From Streptoalloteichus hindustanus (lineage in GTDB: Bacteria > Actinomycetota > Actinomycetes > Mycobacteriales > Pseudonocardiaceae), in NCBI RefSeq assembly GCF_900129375.1, contig NZ_FQVN01000002.1:558001-622000 (forward strand): 64,000 nt of DNA, in the 5' to 3' direction. The position numbers and the translations under genes were made by a program. The notes beneath the pieces were generated by a model, which was not told where the DNA came from, did no database searches, and saw nothing but the letters and a program-made list of their open reading frames with translations. This document shows, one piece after another, positions 26,441 through 35,261 of this stretch. The stretch's first letter is position 1. Each line of letters starts with the position of its first letter.

Positions 26441-26464
26441 GTCCGAGTAGGACAACGGCGGTCC
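26441..26464. promoter_or_regulatory. Candidate operator in the epoxide hydrolase/WYL regulator intergenic region
   Basis: Three alternating half-sites, GTCC (26441-26444), GGAC (26450-26453) and GTCC (26461-26464), form two overlapping short inverted repeats in the 61-bp gap between the divergent genes. Position and symmetry suggest the binding site of the WYL regulator. The half-sites are only 4-5 bp, so chance is possible. Confidence 0.35.
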
Positions 26465-26487
26465 TCAATCCGTGTCATCGTGTGTCC

Positions 26488-27432
26488 ATGTTGGAGACCT
26501 CCGCCCGGCTGCTGCGGCTGCTGTCGCTACTCCAGATGCGCCGGGACTGGCCCAGCCGGGAACTGGCCGACCGGCTCGGGGTGACGACCAGGACTGTGCG
26601 GCGCGACGTCGATCGCCTGCGTGAGCTGGGCTACCCCGTCCACTCCACCATGGGGGCCGCCGGCGGGTACCGGCTCGGCGACGACGCCGCGCTCCCCCCG
26701 TTGCTGCTGGACGACGACGAGGCCGTGGCGGTGGTGATCGGCCTGCAGGGCGCCGCCGGCGGAAGCGTGGCGGGCATCGAGGAAGCGTCACTGCGCGCAC
26801 TGTCCAAAGTGGAACAGGTCCTCCCCGGTCGATTGCGGCAGCGGGTGAGCACCCTGGAGCGTGCGATGGTGGCGATGCCCGCCAGCAGCACCCCCACTGT
26901 GGACACCGCCACCCTCACAGCGATCTCCGCCACGATCCGCACTTCCGAAACGCTCCGCTTCGACTACGTCAGCCACGACGGCACCACGTCCACCCGCCAG
27001 GTCGAACCCCACCGCGTGGCCTCCTGGGGCCGACGCTGGTACCTGGTCGGCTGGGACGTCGACCGAGGCGACTGGCGCACGTTCCGGGTCGACCGCATGC
27101 GACTCCGCACCCCCAACGGCCCCCGCTTCGCCCGCAGAGAACCACCGGACGGCGACGTGGTGGCCTACCTGCGCCGGACAATGGGCTTCGAGATGTGGCC
27201 CCACCGCTGCCTGTTGCGAGTGCACACCCCGGCGTCGGAGATCACCGGCCGCGTCGACGGCATCGTGACCCCGATCGACGACCACAACTGCCTCCTGGAA
27301 CTCCCCACGGACTCCTACGACATGGTCGCCTTCACCGTCGCCATGCTCGACGTCGACTTCGAGGTCGAGTCGCCCCCAGAACTCGCCGAGCACCTCCGGA
27401 AGCTGTCCCACCGCTTCACCGCCGCCACCTGA
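26488..27432 (+). CDS. HTH (DeoR-type) WYL-domain transcriptional regulator
   Basis: 314 aa, ATG 26488. An N-terminal winged helix (RLLRLLSLLQMRRDWPSRELADRLGVTTRTVRRDVDRLRELGYPV) is followed by the conserved GGYRLGDDAALPPLLLDDDEA linker and a WYL domain (~150-230: LRFDYVSHDG…EPHRVASWGRRWYLVGWD), then the C-terminal extension. Family knowledge: WYL regulators sense small ligands or nucleotides and often control a divergent neighbour. Here that neighbour is the epoxide hydrolase. The start is nearly leaderless: only 61 bp separate the two start codons. Confidence 0.9.
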   Translation: MLETSARLLRLLSLLQMRRDWPSRELADRLGVTTRTVRRDVDRLRELGYPVHSTMGAAGGYRLGDDAALPPLLLDDDEAVAVVIGLQGAAGGSVAGIEEASLRALSKVEQVLPGRLRQRVSTLERAMVAMPASSTPTVDTATLTAISATIRTSETLRFDYVSHDGTTSTRQVEPHRVASWGRRWYLVGWDVDRGDWRTFRVDRMRLRTPNGPRFARREPPDGDVVAYLRRTMGFEMWPHRCLLRVHTPASEITGRVDGIVTPIDDHNCLLELPTDSYDMVAFTVAMLDVDFEVESPPELAEHLRKLSHRFTAAT

Positions 27433-28022
27433 CCCTCCACAAGCGACACCCCGAATCCTGACTACGGGCTGTGCCCGATCGGACGCGAACCGTGCCGCAT
27501 CCGGCCCTGTGCTGACTGGTGCGAGTGGCGGTTTAGCCTCGGCCGCATCTGTCTGCTCGTCCGACGCCAGGCACATGGACTACATGCGCGTGACGAGCAT
27601 GCCTTGCCGACGCTGCCCCTGATCTCCCGGCCTTCCGGCCGCCTTCCCTGGTGCCCGCTGTCGCACTAGACATCCCTGCTACCGCTGGCCACACTGGCCA
27701 CGGCCGTGTTCGCCACCAGCCCGACCGAGACCCTGCCAGCCAGCCCCGCACGGAGGTAGCGCCGGCTTTGGAACCTCTAGCGCTGGCCGTCACCCCGGTA
27801 GGTCCCGAAGCTCCCCGCCGGCGTGTCACCCCTCGCCGGTCCGCTCAGCCCCGGTGCTCTTCCTGTGGAGAACCGATCCCTGCTGGTGAGGCAGGGCAGC
27901 ACCGGGCCTTCGGGGTCGGTGAGGGTCGCGACTGCTCCCGAGGGGGCCGCGAAACCCCAGTGCCGTCGGCCGACCGCACTGCGATGCGGTCGAAACCGGT
28001 GTGCTGGAGGCAAACGCGGTGA
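27433..28022. other. 590-bp region without a convincing gene
   Basis: Weaker codon bias and more A/T than the flanks. The longest + strand frame (27651-28022, 123 codons) reads Pro/Arg-rich with one CSSCGEP motif but has no good RBS and no recognised family. On the - strand the frames are composition shadows. It may be a decayed gene; I see no repeats, tRNA or clear terminator. Confidence 0.4.
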
Positions 28023-28484
28023 TCACATCCGTGGCCAGGCTGGGAGTGGTTCGGACTTTCGGTGTGTCACCAGGAGTGCCAGTCGGCGGTCCGGGTGGCG
28101 GAACACCGGTCGTGCGCCGATCTTCCAGCCGGGGGCGTCGATTTCCGCGTGGCGTTCCACGAGGTCGCCATTGGCCGTGTAGGCGGTGATCCGGGTCCAG
28201 CCGCCGTTCAGCGCGGCGATCACCATGGCTTCCAGCCAGGTCACCTCGGCGGTCTCGTGGAACTCGAACGCGGTCGCGTAGTCCTCGTCGTGGGCGAGGT
28301 CGCCCACTGTCACCAGTACGGTTCGCCCGAATGTCACGACGATCTCCGGCAGATCGGCGGTGGGTGGGTGGAACCACCACGTGCGGCCGTCGCTGTCCTG
28401 GTGGCCGGCCCGGTCCGCGACCAATCGGCCGATCCGCGCCATGACCCGGGCCGCGCCCCAACTGTCGAGTTTCGGCTCGCCCAT
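28023..28484 (-). CDS. Hypothetical protein
   Basis: 153 aa from ATG 28484, with GGGAAGCGAG a few bases upstream. No signal peptide from this start and no membrane segment. The sequence is compact and mixed alpha/beta: MARIGRLVADRAGHQDSDGR, TWWFHPPTADLPEIVVTFGR, then FEFHETAEVTWLEAMVIAALNGGWTRI. No catalytic motif is seen and no family is recognised. The same frame is open upstream to a GTG at 28718 that would add an Arg/Pro-rich 78-residue extension beginning with a lipoprotein-like segment (see findings); codon use there is poorer, so the shorter protein is preferred. Divergent from the gene at 29016. Confidence 0.6.
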   Translation of the reverse strand: MGEPKLDSWGAARVMARIGRLVADRAGHQDSDGRTWWFHPPTADLPEIVVTFGRTVLVTVGDLAHDEDYATAFEFHETAEVTWLEAMVIAALNGGWTRITAYTANGDLVERHAEIDAPGWKIGARPVFRHPDRRLALLVTHRKSEPLPAWPRM

Positions 28485-29015
28485 CGCGTCTCGCTTCCCG
28501 GTGGTTCCGGCCCGATCATGGTTCAGGGACGCATGTTCGGCCGCACCCTCGGCGGGCACCCCGCGCACTCCTCGCCGTGGTCCCGTGCGGGCGGGAGGGG
28601 GTGGGCTGGGGGTAACGCACACACCGTCGGCTCCGGACGGCGCGGGTGGCCTCGTCTCGGGGCCGCAGGCCGTCGTCAGCAGGGCCGATGCCGTGATGCA
28701 TAACGCTGTGTGCCGCACAAGTTTCAGACGGTAATGGGAAACGCTGGTGGTGGCGCGAAGTCCACCCGTTCAGCCCTCCCGCGCCCGCGGGCTGGGACGG
28801 CCGAGGTGGACGATCGCGGCAGTGTGGCCCGGTCGTCGGCTGGTGATACCGTGACCGGTGCGTGCGGACGAACGCAGGGCAGGAGCCACTCCCCGGCAGT
28901 CGAGTGGCACATCCGCCGAAGGGTTGAGGCACCCTCGTCCACGAACTGCTGGCCACCTCCGACGCGACACGGCGTCCTTGTCCTGCCGAGCCGGGCGGCG
29001 GTAGCGAGGACAGTC
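28485..29015. other. 530-bp intergenic region between divergent genes
   Basis: Must contain promoters for both flanking genes. No inverted repeat stands out. On the - strand, in frame with the gene at 28484, there is a short hydrophobic lipoprotein-like sequence (28625-28718), possibly a remnant. Frames on the + strand from 28710 lack a good RBS. Confidence 0.4.
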
Positions 29016-30038
29016 ATGTCACGAACATCCCTGACCCAGCAGCTTGTCGACCTGCGTCGCCGGTACACCGGCGAGACGTCGAGCCAGGTCGTTCCCGCGG
29101 TGCGCGCCGTGACCGAGACGCTGGACGTCGAGCGGCGCGACCTGCTCGTCAATCTGCTCCGGGGCAACCCCGTGGCCGTTCCCGTCGACCTGCGGCGCGC
29201 GTTGTTCCCCGAGGCGGGTGCCGCCCAGCGCGAGCTGGAGGCCGGCCTGGCCTTGGCGGCCGCGAACGCGGGCGGACCACTGGCGTTGCGGCCGCCGGTG
29301 AGTGTGGCACGGCCCGCGCACGCGATCCGCTCCGTGGAGCTGGAGAAGGCCCCACACCACACGCTCACCCTGCATCTCCACGAGCACGCGCTCGGCCCGC
29401 TGTTGCTCGGGCTGCTGCCCAGCGCTCAGGACGGGGAGCTCAGTGGGCTCGCCGGTCTGCGGCACCGCCAGCACCCGCGCTGCGTCGAGCTGTTCCTGCT
29501 CGGCGCCGACGCCAAGGTCGTGCTCGCGGGAGTGTCCGCCCGCACGTGGCATGCCGGCGTCGTCTTCGTGGAGGAGTGGTTGGCACTGCGGGGAATCACG
29601 CCCCAGTGGCTGTGGCAGCAGTCCCCGGAGCGCCTGACCTCGGCCGAACGGTCTCATGTGGACAGTGGGGAGCGGGTCGCCGGCCCGGCCGACCTCGGCA
29701 GCGCGGTGCTTCGCCGCAGTCCACTGTGGAACTCGGCGTCCTGGCTCACGCAGTGGGCGGCGCAGGACCTCTGGCTGGTGGAGTGGCCGGCCGGTCCGGC
29801 CCAGCGGGAGATCGTCGACGCGTTGCTGCACCCGCTCTTCGGTCTGCCTGGCTCGTTCCGGCACGAGGAGACGGGACCGGACTCCGGTTCCCTCGTCAGC
29901 CAGGAGAGCGCGGGCCGGCTGATGGTGCGCACCGTGAACCAGCCCGCGGCAACCCCGGAGGTGCCCGCGCACGAGTGGCCGGACGACTTCTTCCGGCCCT
30001 GGCGCCGGTGGTCCGAGCTGACCGAACAGGCCCGCTGA
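29016..30038 (+). CDS. Hypothetical protein, 340 aa
   Basis: ATG 29016 is chosen because GCGAGGAC lies just upstream and codon bias begins here; an earlier open frame to 28710 is not coding-like. Residues 1-70 are helical and charged (LTQQLVDLRRRYTGETSSQ; VERRDLLVNLLRG). The remainder is mixed with several Trp-rich segments (EEWLALRGITPQWLWQQ; LWNSASWLTQWAAQDLWLVEWPAG) and ends WPDDFFRPWRRW. No signal peptide, membrane segment or catalytic motif is recognised. It is a single-gene unit, closed by a strong terminator. Confidence 0.7.
   Translation: MSRTSLTQQLVDLRRRYTGETSSQVVPAVRAVTETLDVERRDLLVNLLRGNPVAVPVDLRRALFPEAGAAQRELEAGLALAAANAGGPLALRPPVSVARPAHAIRSVELEKAPHHTLTLHLHEHALGPLLLGLLPSAQDGELSGLAGLRHRQHPRCVELFLLGADAKVVLAGVSARTWHAGVVFVEEWLALRGITPQWLWQQSPERLTSAERSHVDSGERVAGPADLGSAVLRRSPLWNSASWLTQWAAQDLWLVEWPAGPAQREIVDALLHPLFGLPGSFRHEETGPDSGSLVSQESAGRLMVRTVNQPAATPEVPAHEWPDDFFRPWRRWSELTEQAR
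29720..29730. repeat. TCCACWGTGGA site 4
   Basis: TCCACTGTGGA inside the 340-aa hypothetical gene. Confidence 0.8.
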
Positions 30039-30060
30039 ACCGGCGCGCTCCATACTGATC

Positions 30061-30108
30061 CGAGCGGTCCTTCTCCTGTCTTTTGGTGGGCAGGAGAAGG
30101 ACCGCTCG
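30061..30108. terminator. Strong bidirectional hairpin terminator
   Basis: CGAGCGGTCCTTCTCCTG (30061-30078) and CAGGAGAAGGACCGCTCG (30091-30108) are a perfect 18-bp inverted repeat around a 12-nt loop containing TCTTTT. It sits between convergent genes ending at 30038 and 30134. Confidence 0.85.
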
Positions 30109-30133
30109 GCCGGGCCGAGGACTGATCCGGTGC

Positions 30134-30643
30134 TCAGACCCGGCCGGATCGCCAGGAAGGAAAAGGTTCCAGCTCGGCGAAACCGGAGCCGATGTCCTTC
30201 AGCGCTCTGCCGTAATCGGTAGCCAGCGTTGTGAGCATGTCTTCCAGCGCCGCGTGGCCTATCAGCTCGTCCGGAGGGTTGGGCCGCCAGGAGGTGCGGG
30301 ATTCGCAGGAGACCCAGACGGTTGTGCCGCGTGGCCGGAAGCGGAGAGTCCGCTCCAGGCCTGGCGCGTACATGTCCACCGACCACTCCGCCCCGCGCCG
30401 GAGGGCCTGGAGCAGTTCGGGCAGCTCCTCCACCAGTGTGGACAGGTCGTACGTGTCCACAGCCCATTCGGACGGCCCGAAGCCGCCGGCGACGAAGCGG
30501 TAGCCGGTGTCCCCCAGTTCCACGCTGGTGCACGCGATCAGACAGAAGTAGTGGTCGTAATCCTCCTCGTTCTCGGGGAGTTCGCTCGGGTAGGGGCCGG
30601 CGGGGAGAGCTGGCGGACGCAGAAGCGCGAACCTGAGGGTCAT
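30134..30643 (-). CDS. Hypothetical protein, 169 aa
   Basis: ATG 30643 begins the coding-like sequence MTLRFALLRPPALPAGPYPS; open sequence upstream is shadow. The protein is acidic (ELPENEEDYDHY) with mixed strands (GYRFVAGGFGPSEWAVDTYDL) and C-terminal helices. A central LERTLRFRPRGTTVWVSCESR reads as consecutive beta strands. No signal peptide or membrane segment. I do not recognise the family; the size and acidity resemble cytosolic immunity or SMI1-like proteins, but no diagnostic motif is present. It ends at the 18-bp terminator and starts about 100 bp downstream of the acylphosphatase stop. Confidence 0.65.
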   Translation of the reverse strand: MTLRFALLRPPALPAGPYPSELPENEEDYDHYFCLIACTSVELGDTGYRFVAGGFGPSEWAVDTYDLSTLVEELPELLQALRRGAEWSVDMYAPGLERTLRFRPRGTTVWVSCESRTSWRPNPPDELIGHAALEDMLTTLATDYGRALKDIGSGFAELEPFPSWRSGRV

Positions 30644-30744
30644 CGTCGGCACCGCTTCCCGGGATTCTGGCTGCTGTCGGTCGAAGCCGGAATTGTCGGT
30701 CCACCGGAGTCTTGGTGCGAAGGGATTTGTCAGCCGGGACGCCG

Positions 30745-31029
30745 TCAACCGAACCGAGGCGTGGAGCGGATGCGGAAGCCGGTCAGGCCCTCGGGTGGTT
30801 CCTCGCGCACCTCGACGTGTCGGACGTGGGCGTCCCTCGGGCCTTCGTGCGCCCACGTCACCATGCGGGACACGGCGTCCGCGTCGCCCTCGAACACCGC
30901 TTCCACCCGGCCGTCGGGCAGGTTGCGGACCCAGCCGGCGACTCCGTGTCTGGTCGCGGCCCGGAGACAGGAGTCGCGGAAGAAGACGCCCTGCACGCGG
31001 CCGGAGATCACCAGGTGTTCACGCACCAT
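30745..31029 (-). CDS. acyP: Acylphosphatase
   Basis: 94 aa from ATG 31029. Both active-site signatures are present: GRVQGVFFRDS with catalytic Arg18, and GWVRNLPDGRVEAVFEG with catalytic Asn36. Family knowledge: small cytosolic enzymes hydrolysing acyl phosphates such as acetyl phosphate and 1,3-bisphosphoglycerate. Length is normal for the family (~90-100 aa). It lies 64 bp downstream of the large FAD/Fe-S oxidoreductase on the same strand, so may share its transcript. Confidence 0.93.
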   Translation of the reverse strand: MVREHLVISGRVQGVFFRDSCLRAATRHGVAGWVRNLPDGRVEAVFEGDADAVSRMVTWAHEGPRDAHVRHVEVREEPPEGLTGFRIRSTPRFG

Positions 31030-31093
31030 GGTCCGACGGTACGACACCTGTCCGTCCGCCACCTGGCGGAGCGGGTGATCCGGTACTCCCTGG

Positions 31094-33985
31094 TCAGGCC
31101 CCTGCGGAGTTCTGGAGACGCACCCCAGCGGCGAGAATCTCCGCGAGATGCAGCGGCACGTGTCCCGTGTCGGCCTGCGCCACCTGCGTTCGGCAGGAGA
31201 AACCGTCGGCCAGCACGAGTGTGTCCCGGTCGGCGTCGCGTACGGCGGGAAGCAGGGCGTGTTCCGCGCACGCCATTGACACGGCGTGGTGTCCCCGCTC
31301 GAACCCGAAGTTTCCCGCAAGGCCACAGCAACCTGACTTCAACACTGTCGCGTCAACCTCGCAGCGGTTCATCAAGTTTCGCTCGGCGTCGAACCCGAGC
31401 ACCGCGTGTTGGTGGCAGTGCACCTGGACAAGCGCCTTGCGCCCCACGGGAACCCGCCAGTCCGGCGTCCGCTCCACCAGGAGCTGAGCCAGCGTCCTGA
31501 CCTGTCCGGACAGGCGGGCCGCATCCTCGTCCCCGTACAGCAACTCCGGTAGATCGGAGCGGAACACGGCCGCACAACTGGGTTCGACGACCACGACCGG
31601 CGTGCCCGACCGGAGCGCGGGTCGGAGCACCGCCAGGGTCCGGCGCAGGACCCGCTTGGCCACGCCGAGTTGCCCCGTGGAGATCCACGGCAGTCCACAG
31701 CAGACAGTCGAACGCGGGATGGCGAGCCGGAATCCCGCGTCTTCCAGCACTTCCACGGAGGCACGGCCCACCGAGGGGTGGAAGTAGTTGGTGAAGGTGT
31801 CCGGCCACAGCACGACGGCCCGCCGGTGATCGGACCGTGGCGGGGAGTGGCGGCGGTGCCACGCGCTGAAGCTCTGTTCGGCGAACCAGGGGAGAGCGCG
31901 TTCGGCGGAGATTCCGGCCGCCCACTTGGCCAAGCGGTCCAGCACCGGCGCGTGAGTCAGGGAATTCACCGCGCCGGGCGCGAGGCTGGCGATGCGCGCC
32001 CACAGCGGGAGCCAACCCATCGAGTAGTGCGCGCGGGGGCGGAGCCGGCGCGCGTAGTGGTGGGACAGGAACTCCGCCTTGTAGGTGGCCATGTCCACGC
32101 CCACCGGGCAGTCGCTGCGACATCCCTTGCAGGCCAGGCAGAGGTCCAGCGCGTCGCGGACCTCCGTCGAGCGCCAGCCCGACACCACCTCGCCCCGGAC
32201 CATCTCGAACAGCAGACGGGCTCGGCCACGGGTCGAGTGCTCTTCCTCTCGTGTGGCGCGGAAACTCGGACACATCACGTCGTCGCCGTCGAGGCCCCGG
32301 CACCTGCCCACGCCAACGCACCGCGCCGCTGCATGGCTGAACCGGTGTCCGTCGCGGGGATAGGCGAAGTGCACGGGGAGCTGGGCCGGCCGGTAGTCGA
32401 CGCCTTCGCGGAGCTGGCCGTCCAACGGATTGGGGCGCACGACCTTGCCGGGGTTCATCCGGTCGTCCGGGTCGAAGAGGGCCTTCATCTCACCGAAGGC
32501 GGCCACGATCTGCTCGCCGAACATCCGCGTCAGCAGCTCGCCCCTGGACTGCCCGTCGCCGTGCTCGCCGGACAGCGATCCGCCGTAGGAGACCACCAGG
32601 TCGGCGGCTCGCTCGACGAACCTCCGGTAGGCGGCGACGCCGTCGGCGGTTCTGAGGTCGAAGGGAATCCGGGTGTGCACGCAGCCCTGGCCGAAGTGGC
32701 CGTACAGCGAGGCGTCCTGGTAGCCGAACTCCCGCAGCAGCTCCCGGAAGTCCCGCAGGTACGCGCCCAACCGCCCCGGCGGCACCGCCGCGTCCTCCCA
32801 TCCCTCGTGCGTCTCGGTGCCACCACGGGGAAAGGCGGTCGCGCCCAGACTGGCCTCGCGGGCCTGCCAGAGCTGGTCCTCGTGCCGAGGGTCGTCCAGA
32901 AACGCCACGGTCACCTTGTCGCTGTGCCGTTTCACGTCGTCGACGAGCCGGTGGGCCCGCTCGGCGACCTCGTCGTGATCGTCGCCCGCGAACTGCACCA
33001 TCAACCAGCCTTCGCCCGGCGGTAGCTGCCTGATGGCGTCACTGGCGATCCGCTGCGTGTGTTCCAGCTCCACGAGCTGGCGGTCCAGCCCCTCCAACGC
33101 GACGGGGCGGTGGGGCAGCACGGCGGGAACCGCGTCGGCGGCGGCGAAAATGGTCGGATATCCCAACACGACCAACACCCGCTCGCGCGGGACGGGGAAC
33201 AGTGTGATCTCCGCGTGCAGCACTGTGACCAATGTGGACTCGCTGCCCACGAGCGCGCGAGCCACGTCGAAGCCGTTCTCGGGCAGCAGGGAATCCAGGT
33301 TGTAGCCGGAGACACGGCGTGGGATGTCCGGATAGCGAGTGCGTATCTCGGCCAGGTGCCGATCCCGCAGCGCCCGCAAACCCCGGTACAGATCCGCCTT
33401 CCGGCCACCTTCGGTCAGAACGCGTTGGTAGTCCTCCTCCACGGTCGGGCCGACCCATGTGCGCAGCCCGTCGTAAGTGAGGATTTCCAGGCGCAGCACG
33501 GAGTCCGACATCTTGCCGTAGGCCTGCGCGGTCGATCCACACGAGTTGTTGCCGATCATCCCGCCCACCGTGCACGAGACGTGCGTGGCGGGTTTGGGGC
33601 CGACCATCAGCCCGTGTCCGGCCACGAGTCGGTTCAGCTCGTCGAGGGCGATGCCCGGTTCCACCAGCGCCGTGCGCCGGTCGGGGTCCACGGAGACCAG
33701 GCGGTGGCAGTACTTCGTGAAGTCGAGGACCACGGCGGTGTTGCAGCACTGGCCGGCCAGGCTGGTTCCGCCGCCCCTGGCGAGCACGGGCGCGCCGTGC
33801 TCCCGGCACACGGCAACCGCCCTCTCCGCATCGTCCACAGTGGATGGAATGACGACCCCGACCGGGACCTGCCGGTAGTTCGACGCGTCGGTGGAGTAGG
33901 CGGCCCGCGTGCCCGCGTCGAACCGCACCTCCCCGCGCACCCGCTCGGCCAGGTCGGCCTGTAGCGACCGCATGCGCGCCTCCAC
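31094..33985 (-). CDS. FAD- and Fe-S-binding oxidoreductase (YdiJ-like D-2-hydroxyacid dehydrogenase)
   Basis: 963 aa from GTG 33985; ATG 33973 is a possible alternative. Domains in order: FAD_binding_4 (~35-200, with VLARGGGTSLAGQC and VGGMIGNNSCGSTAQ), FAD-oxidase C-domain (~230-520, FGHFGQGCVHTRIPFD), ferredoxin-type motif CLACKGCRSDCPVG near 630, and two CCG modules (STVCCGLPWIS near 770; KSGCCGLAGNFGFE near 905). Family knowledge: single-chain relatives of glycolate oxidase GlcDEF, including YdiJ, oxidise D-2-hydroxyacids such as D-lactate or D-2-hydroxyglutarate and pass electrons through Fe-S centres to the respiratory chain. Length fits YdiJ. The exact substrate is unknown. Confidence 0.92.
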   Translation of the reverse strand: MEARMRSLQADLAERVRGEVRFDAGTRAAYSTDASNYRQVPVGVVIPSTVDDAERAVAVCREHGAPVLARGGGTSLAGQCCNTAVVLDFTKYCHRLVSVDPDRRTALVEPGIALDELNRLVAGHGLMVGPKPATHVSCTVGGMIGNNSCGSTAQAYGKMSDSVLRLEILTYDGLRTWVGPTVEEDYQRVLTEGGRKADLYRGLRALRDRHLAEIRTRYPDIPRRVSGYNLDSLLPENGFDVARALVGSESTLVTVLHAEITLFPVPRERVLVVLGYPTIFAAADAVPAVLPHRPVALEGLDRQLVELEHTQRIASDAIRQLPPGEGWLMVQFAGDDHDEVAERAHRLVDDVKRHSDKVTVAFLDDPRHEDQLWQAREASLGATAFPRGGTETHEGWEDAAVPPGRLGAYLRDFRELLREFGYQDASLYGHFGQGCVHTRIPFDLRTADGVAAYRRFVERAADLVVSYGGSLSGEHGDGQSRGELLTRMFGEQIVAAFGEMKALFDPDDRMNPGKVVRPNPLDGQLREGVDYRPAQLPVHFAYPRDGHRFSHAAARCVGVGRCRGLDGDDVMCPSFRATREEEHSTRGRARLLFEMVRGEVVSGWRSTEVRDALDLCLACKGCRSDCPVGVDMATYKAEFLSHHYARRLRPRAHYSMGWLPLWARIASLAPGAVNSLTHAPVLDRLAKWAAGISAERALPWFAEQSFSAWHRRHSPPRSDHRRAVVLWPDTFTNYFHPSVGRASVEVLEDAGFRLAIPRSTVCCGLPWISTGQLGVAKRVLRRTLAVLRPALRSGTPVVVVEPSCAAVFRSDLPELLYGDEDAARLSGQVRTLAQLLVERTPDWRVPVGRKALVQVHCHQHAVLGFDAERNLMNRCEVDATVLKSGCCGLAGNFGFERGHHAVSMACAEHALLPAVRDADRDTLVLADGFSCRTQVAQADTGHVPLHLAEILAAGVRLQNSAGA
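33834..33844. repeat. TCCACWGTGGA site 5
   Basis: TCCACAGTGGA inside the YdiJ-like gene. Confidence 0.8.
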
Positions 33986-34105
33986 CGCCGTCGGCTTCCC
34001 CGCAGGGATGCCCTCGGCGCGCGCCGGGAAAACGCCCGCGAACCGGTGACGGGCTCGGCCCCACGCCCTGGTCAGCAGAGCGCCGTTGCCAGCCGAGCGC
34101 CCCGG

Positions 34106-34537
34106 TCAGTCGAGCATGGCCTCCCGGACCTTGGCCGTGTCCACGAACTGCTCGAACCGGACGATCAGGCCGCCGCGCACGACGAAGTGGTGCGCGACGC
34201 GGACGTCGAGCGGCTTGCGGGTGGCCCGGTTCGTCGCGGTGTAGCGGGCCAGCACGACGACGTTCTCGCCGTCGACGACGTAGGTGTCGTCGTGGACCAG
34301 CCAGTCGGCCCACTCCTCGGCCAGCCGCTCCATGACGTTGGCCGTGACGCCCTCGGGCGTGCGGTAGGTGCCGGCCAGCGGGAAGCCGGCCATCTCCGTC
34401 CACTCGACGTCGTCGGCGAGCGTGGCGCGCAGGGCGGCCAGGTCGCCGCTGGCCGAGGCGAGGTACTGCCGCCGCACCACGGTGGCGGGCGCGTCCGGCG
34501 TCGTGAAGTCGTGGCGGCTCATGTCGATCAACCCCAT
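34106..34537 (-). CDS. SnoaL-like (NTF2-fold) protein
   Basis: 143 aa from ATG 34537 (GAGAGG upstream); ATG 34522 is an alternative. Typical NTF2-like pattern: VVRRQYLASASGDLAALRATLADDVEWTEM near 20-50, a central EGVTANVMERLAEEW helix, and C-terminal strands VVVLARYTATNRATRK and FVVRGGLIVRFEQFVDT. Family knowledge: SnoaL-like proteins act as small isomerases, cyclases or hydrolases, many with unknown substrate. It follows the DsbA-like gene by 50 bp on the same strand, so a two-gene operon under the 35262 operator is likely. Confidence 0.85.
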   Translation of the reverse strand: MGLIDMSRHDFTTPDAPATVVRRQYLASASGDLAALRATLADDVEWTEMAGFPLAGTYRTPEGVTANVMERLAEEWADWLVHDDTYVVDGENVVVLARYTATNRATRKPLDVRVAHHFVVRGGLIVRFEQFVDTAKVREAMLD

Positions 34538-34587
34538 GTCCTCTCGGTCGAGGTGTCCTTCGCTCGCGAAGGCGGGCCCGGTCCGGC

Positions 34588-35205
34588 TCAGGCGGGGGCG
34601 AGGGCGGCCAGTCGACGCTCCACCTGCTCGACGGTGGCGTGGCCGACCGCGAGGACCGCGGTCCGGCCGTCGACCTCCGCCACCAGCGTGGGGAAGCCCT
34701 CGACGCCCAGGTCGCGGGTCCGGCGGAAGTCCGCCTCGGCCGCGGCCGAGGCGGCGGGGGAGTGGAAGGCGCGGACGACGGCCTCCGCGTCCAGGCCGGC
34801 CTCCTCGGCGACGGCCCGGTAGGCGGCGTCGTCCGACAGGCTCAGGCCGTCCCGGTAGAACGCGACCTGGAGCGCCTCCGCGAGCGCGACGGCCCGGTCG
34901 GGGGCGAGCTCGCGCAACGCGGCCATCCCGCGCGCGGCGGCCTCGGAGTCCATGACGAACGAGCCGTCCGCGATCAGCTCGTCGTAGGCGCGCCCGAAGA
35001 CCACCCCGGTCACGTCGCTGATCTTCGCGTTGGCGCCCTGGACATAGCCGAAGTCGCGGATCGGGCGCCGGCGCGGCCCGGTGAACAACCCGCCGGAGAC
35101 CACGTCGACCGGGAGCTCCGGGTGGCGCCGGGCGATCGCGGACATCGTCCCGGCGAACCCGTACGACCAGCCGCAGTACGCGTCGAAAACGTAGACGAGC
35201 TTCAT
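34588..35205 (-). CDS. DsbA-family protein (FrnE-like)
   Basis: 205 aa, ATG 35205. Thioredoxin-fold start KLVYVFDAYCGWSYGF, with CGWS in place of CxxC, so only one active-site cysteine remains. Helical insert with GGLFTG and MDSEAAARGMAAL, then GFPTLVAEVDGR carrying the cis-Pro region near 165-175. Family knowledge: FrnE/DsbA-like cytosolic proteins act in thiol redox or as polyketide-related isomerase-like proteins; the single Cys suggests a non-classical role, such as glutathione- or mycothiol-type chemistry. Its promoter region holds a perfect palindrome near the MarR gene. Confidence 0.87.
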   Translation of the reverse strand: MKLVYVFDAYCGWSYGFAGTMSAIARRHPELPVDVVSGGLFTGPRRRPIRDFGYVQGANAKISDVTGVVFGRAYDELIADGSFVMDSEAAARGMAALRELAPDRAVALAEALQVAFYRDGLSLSDDAAYRAVAEEAGLDAEAVVRAFHSPAASAAAEADFRRTRDLGVEGFPTLVAEVDGRTAVLAVGHATVEQVERRLAALAPA

Positions 35206-35261
35206 GGAGCGTCCCTCCGCACGGCGCCCGCATCCCGCGGGCAGCTCGCCTGAGCGAACAG

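Noticed and set aside
27651-28022. 123-aa Pro/Arg-rich gene with CSSCGEP motif
   Set aside because: No RBS, weak codon bias, no family; more likely decayed or chance.
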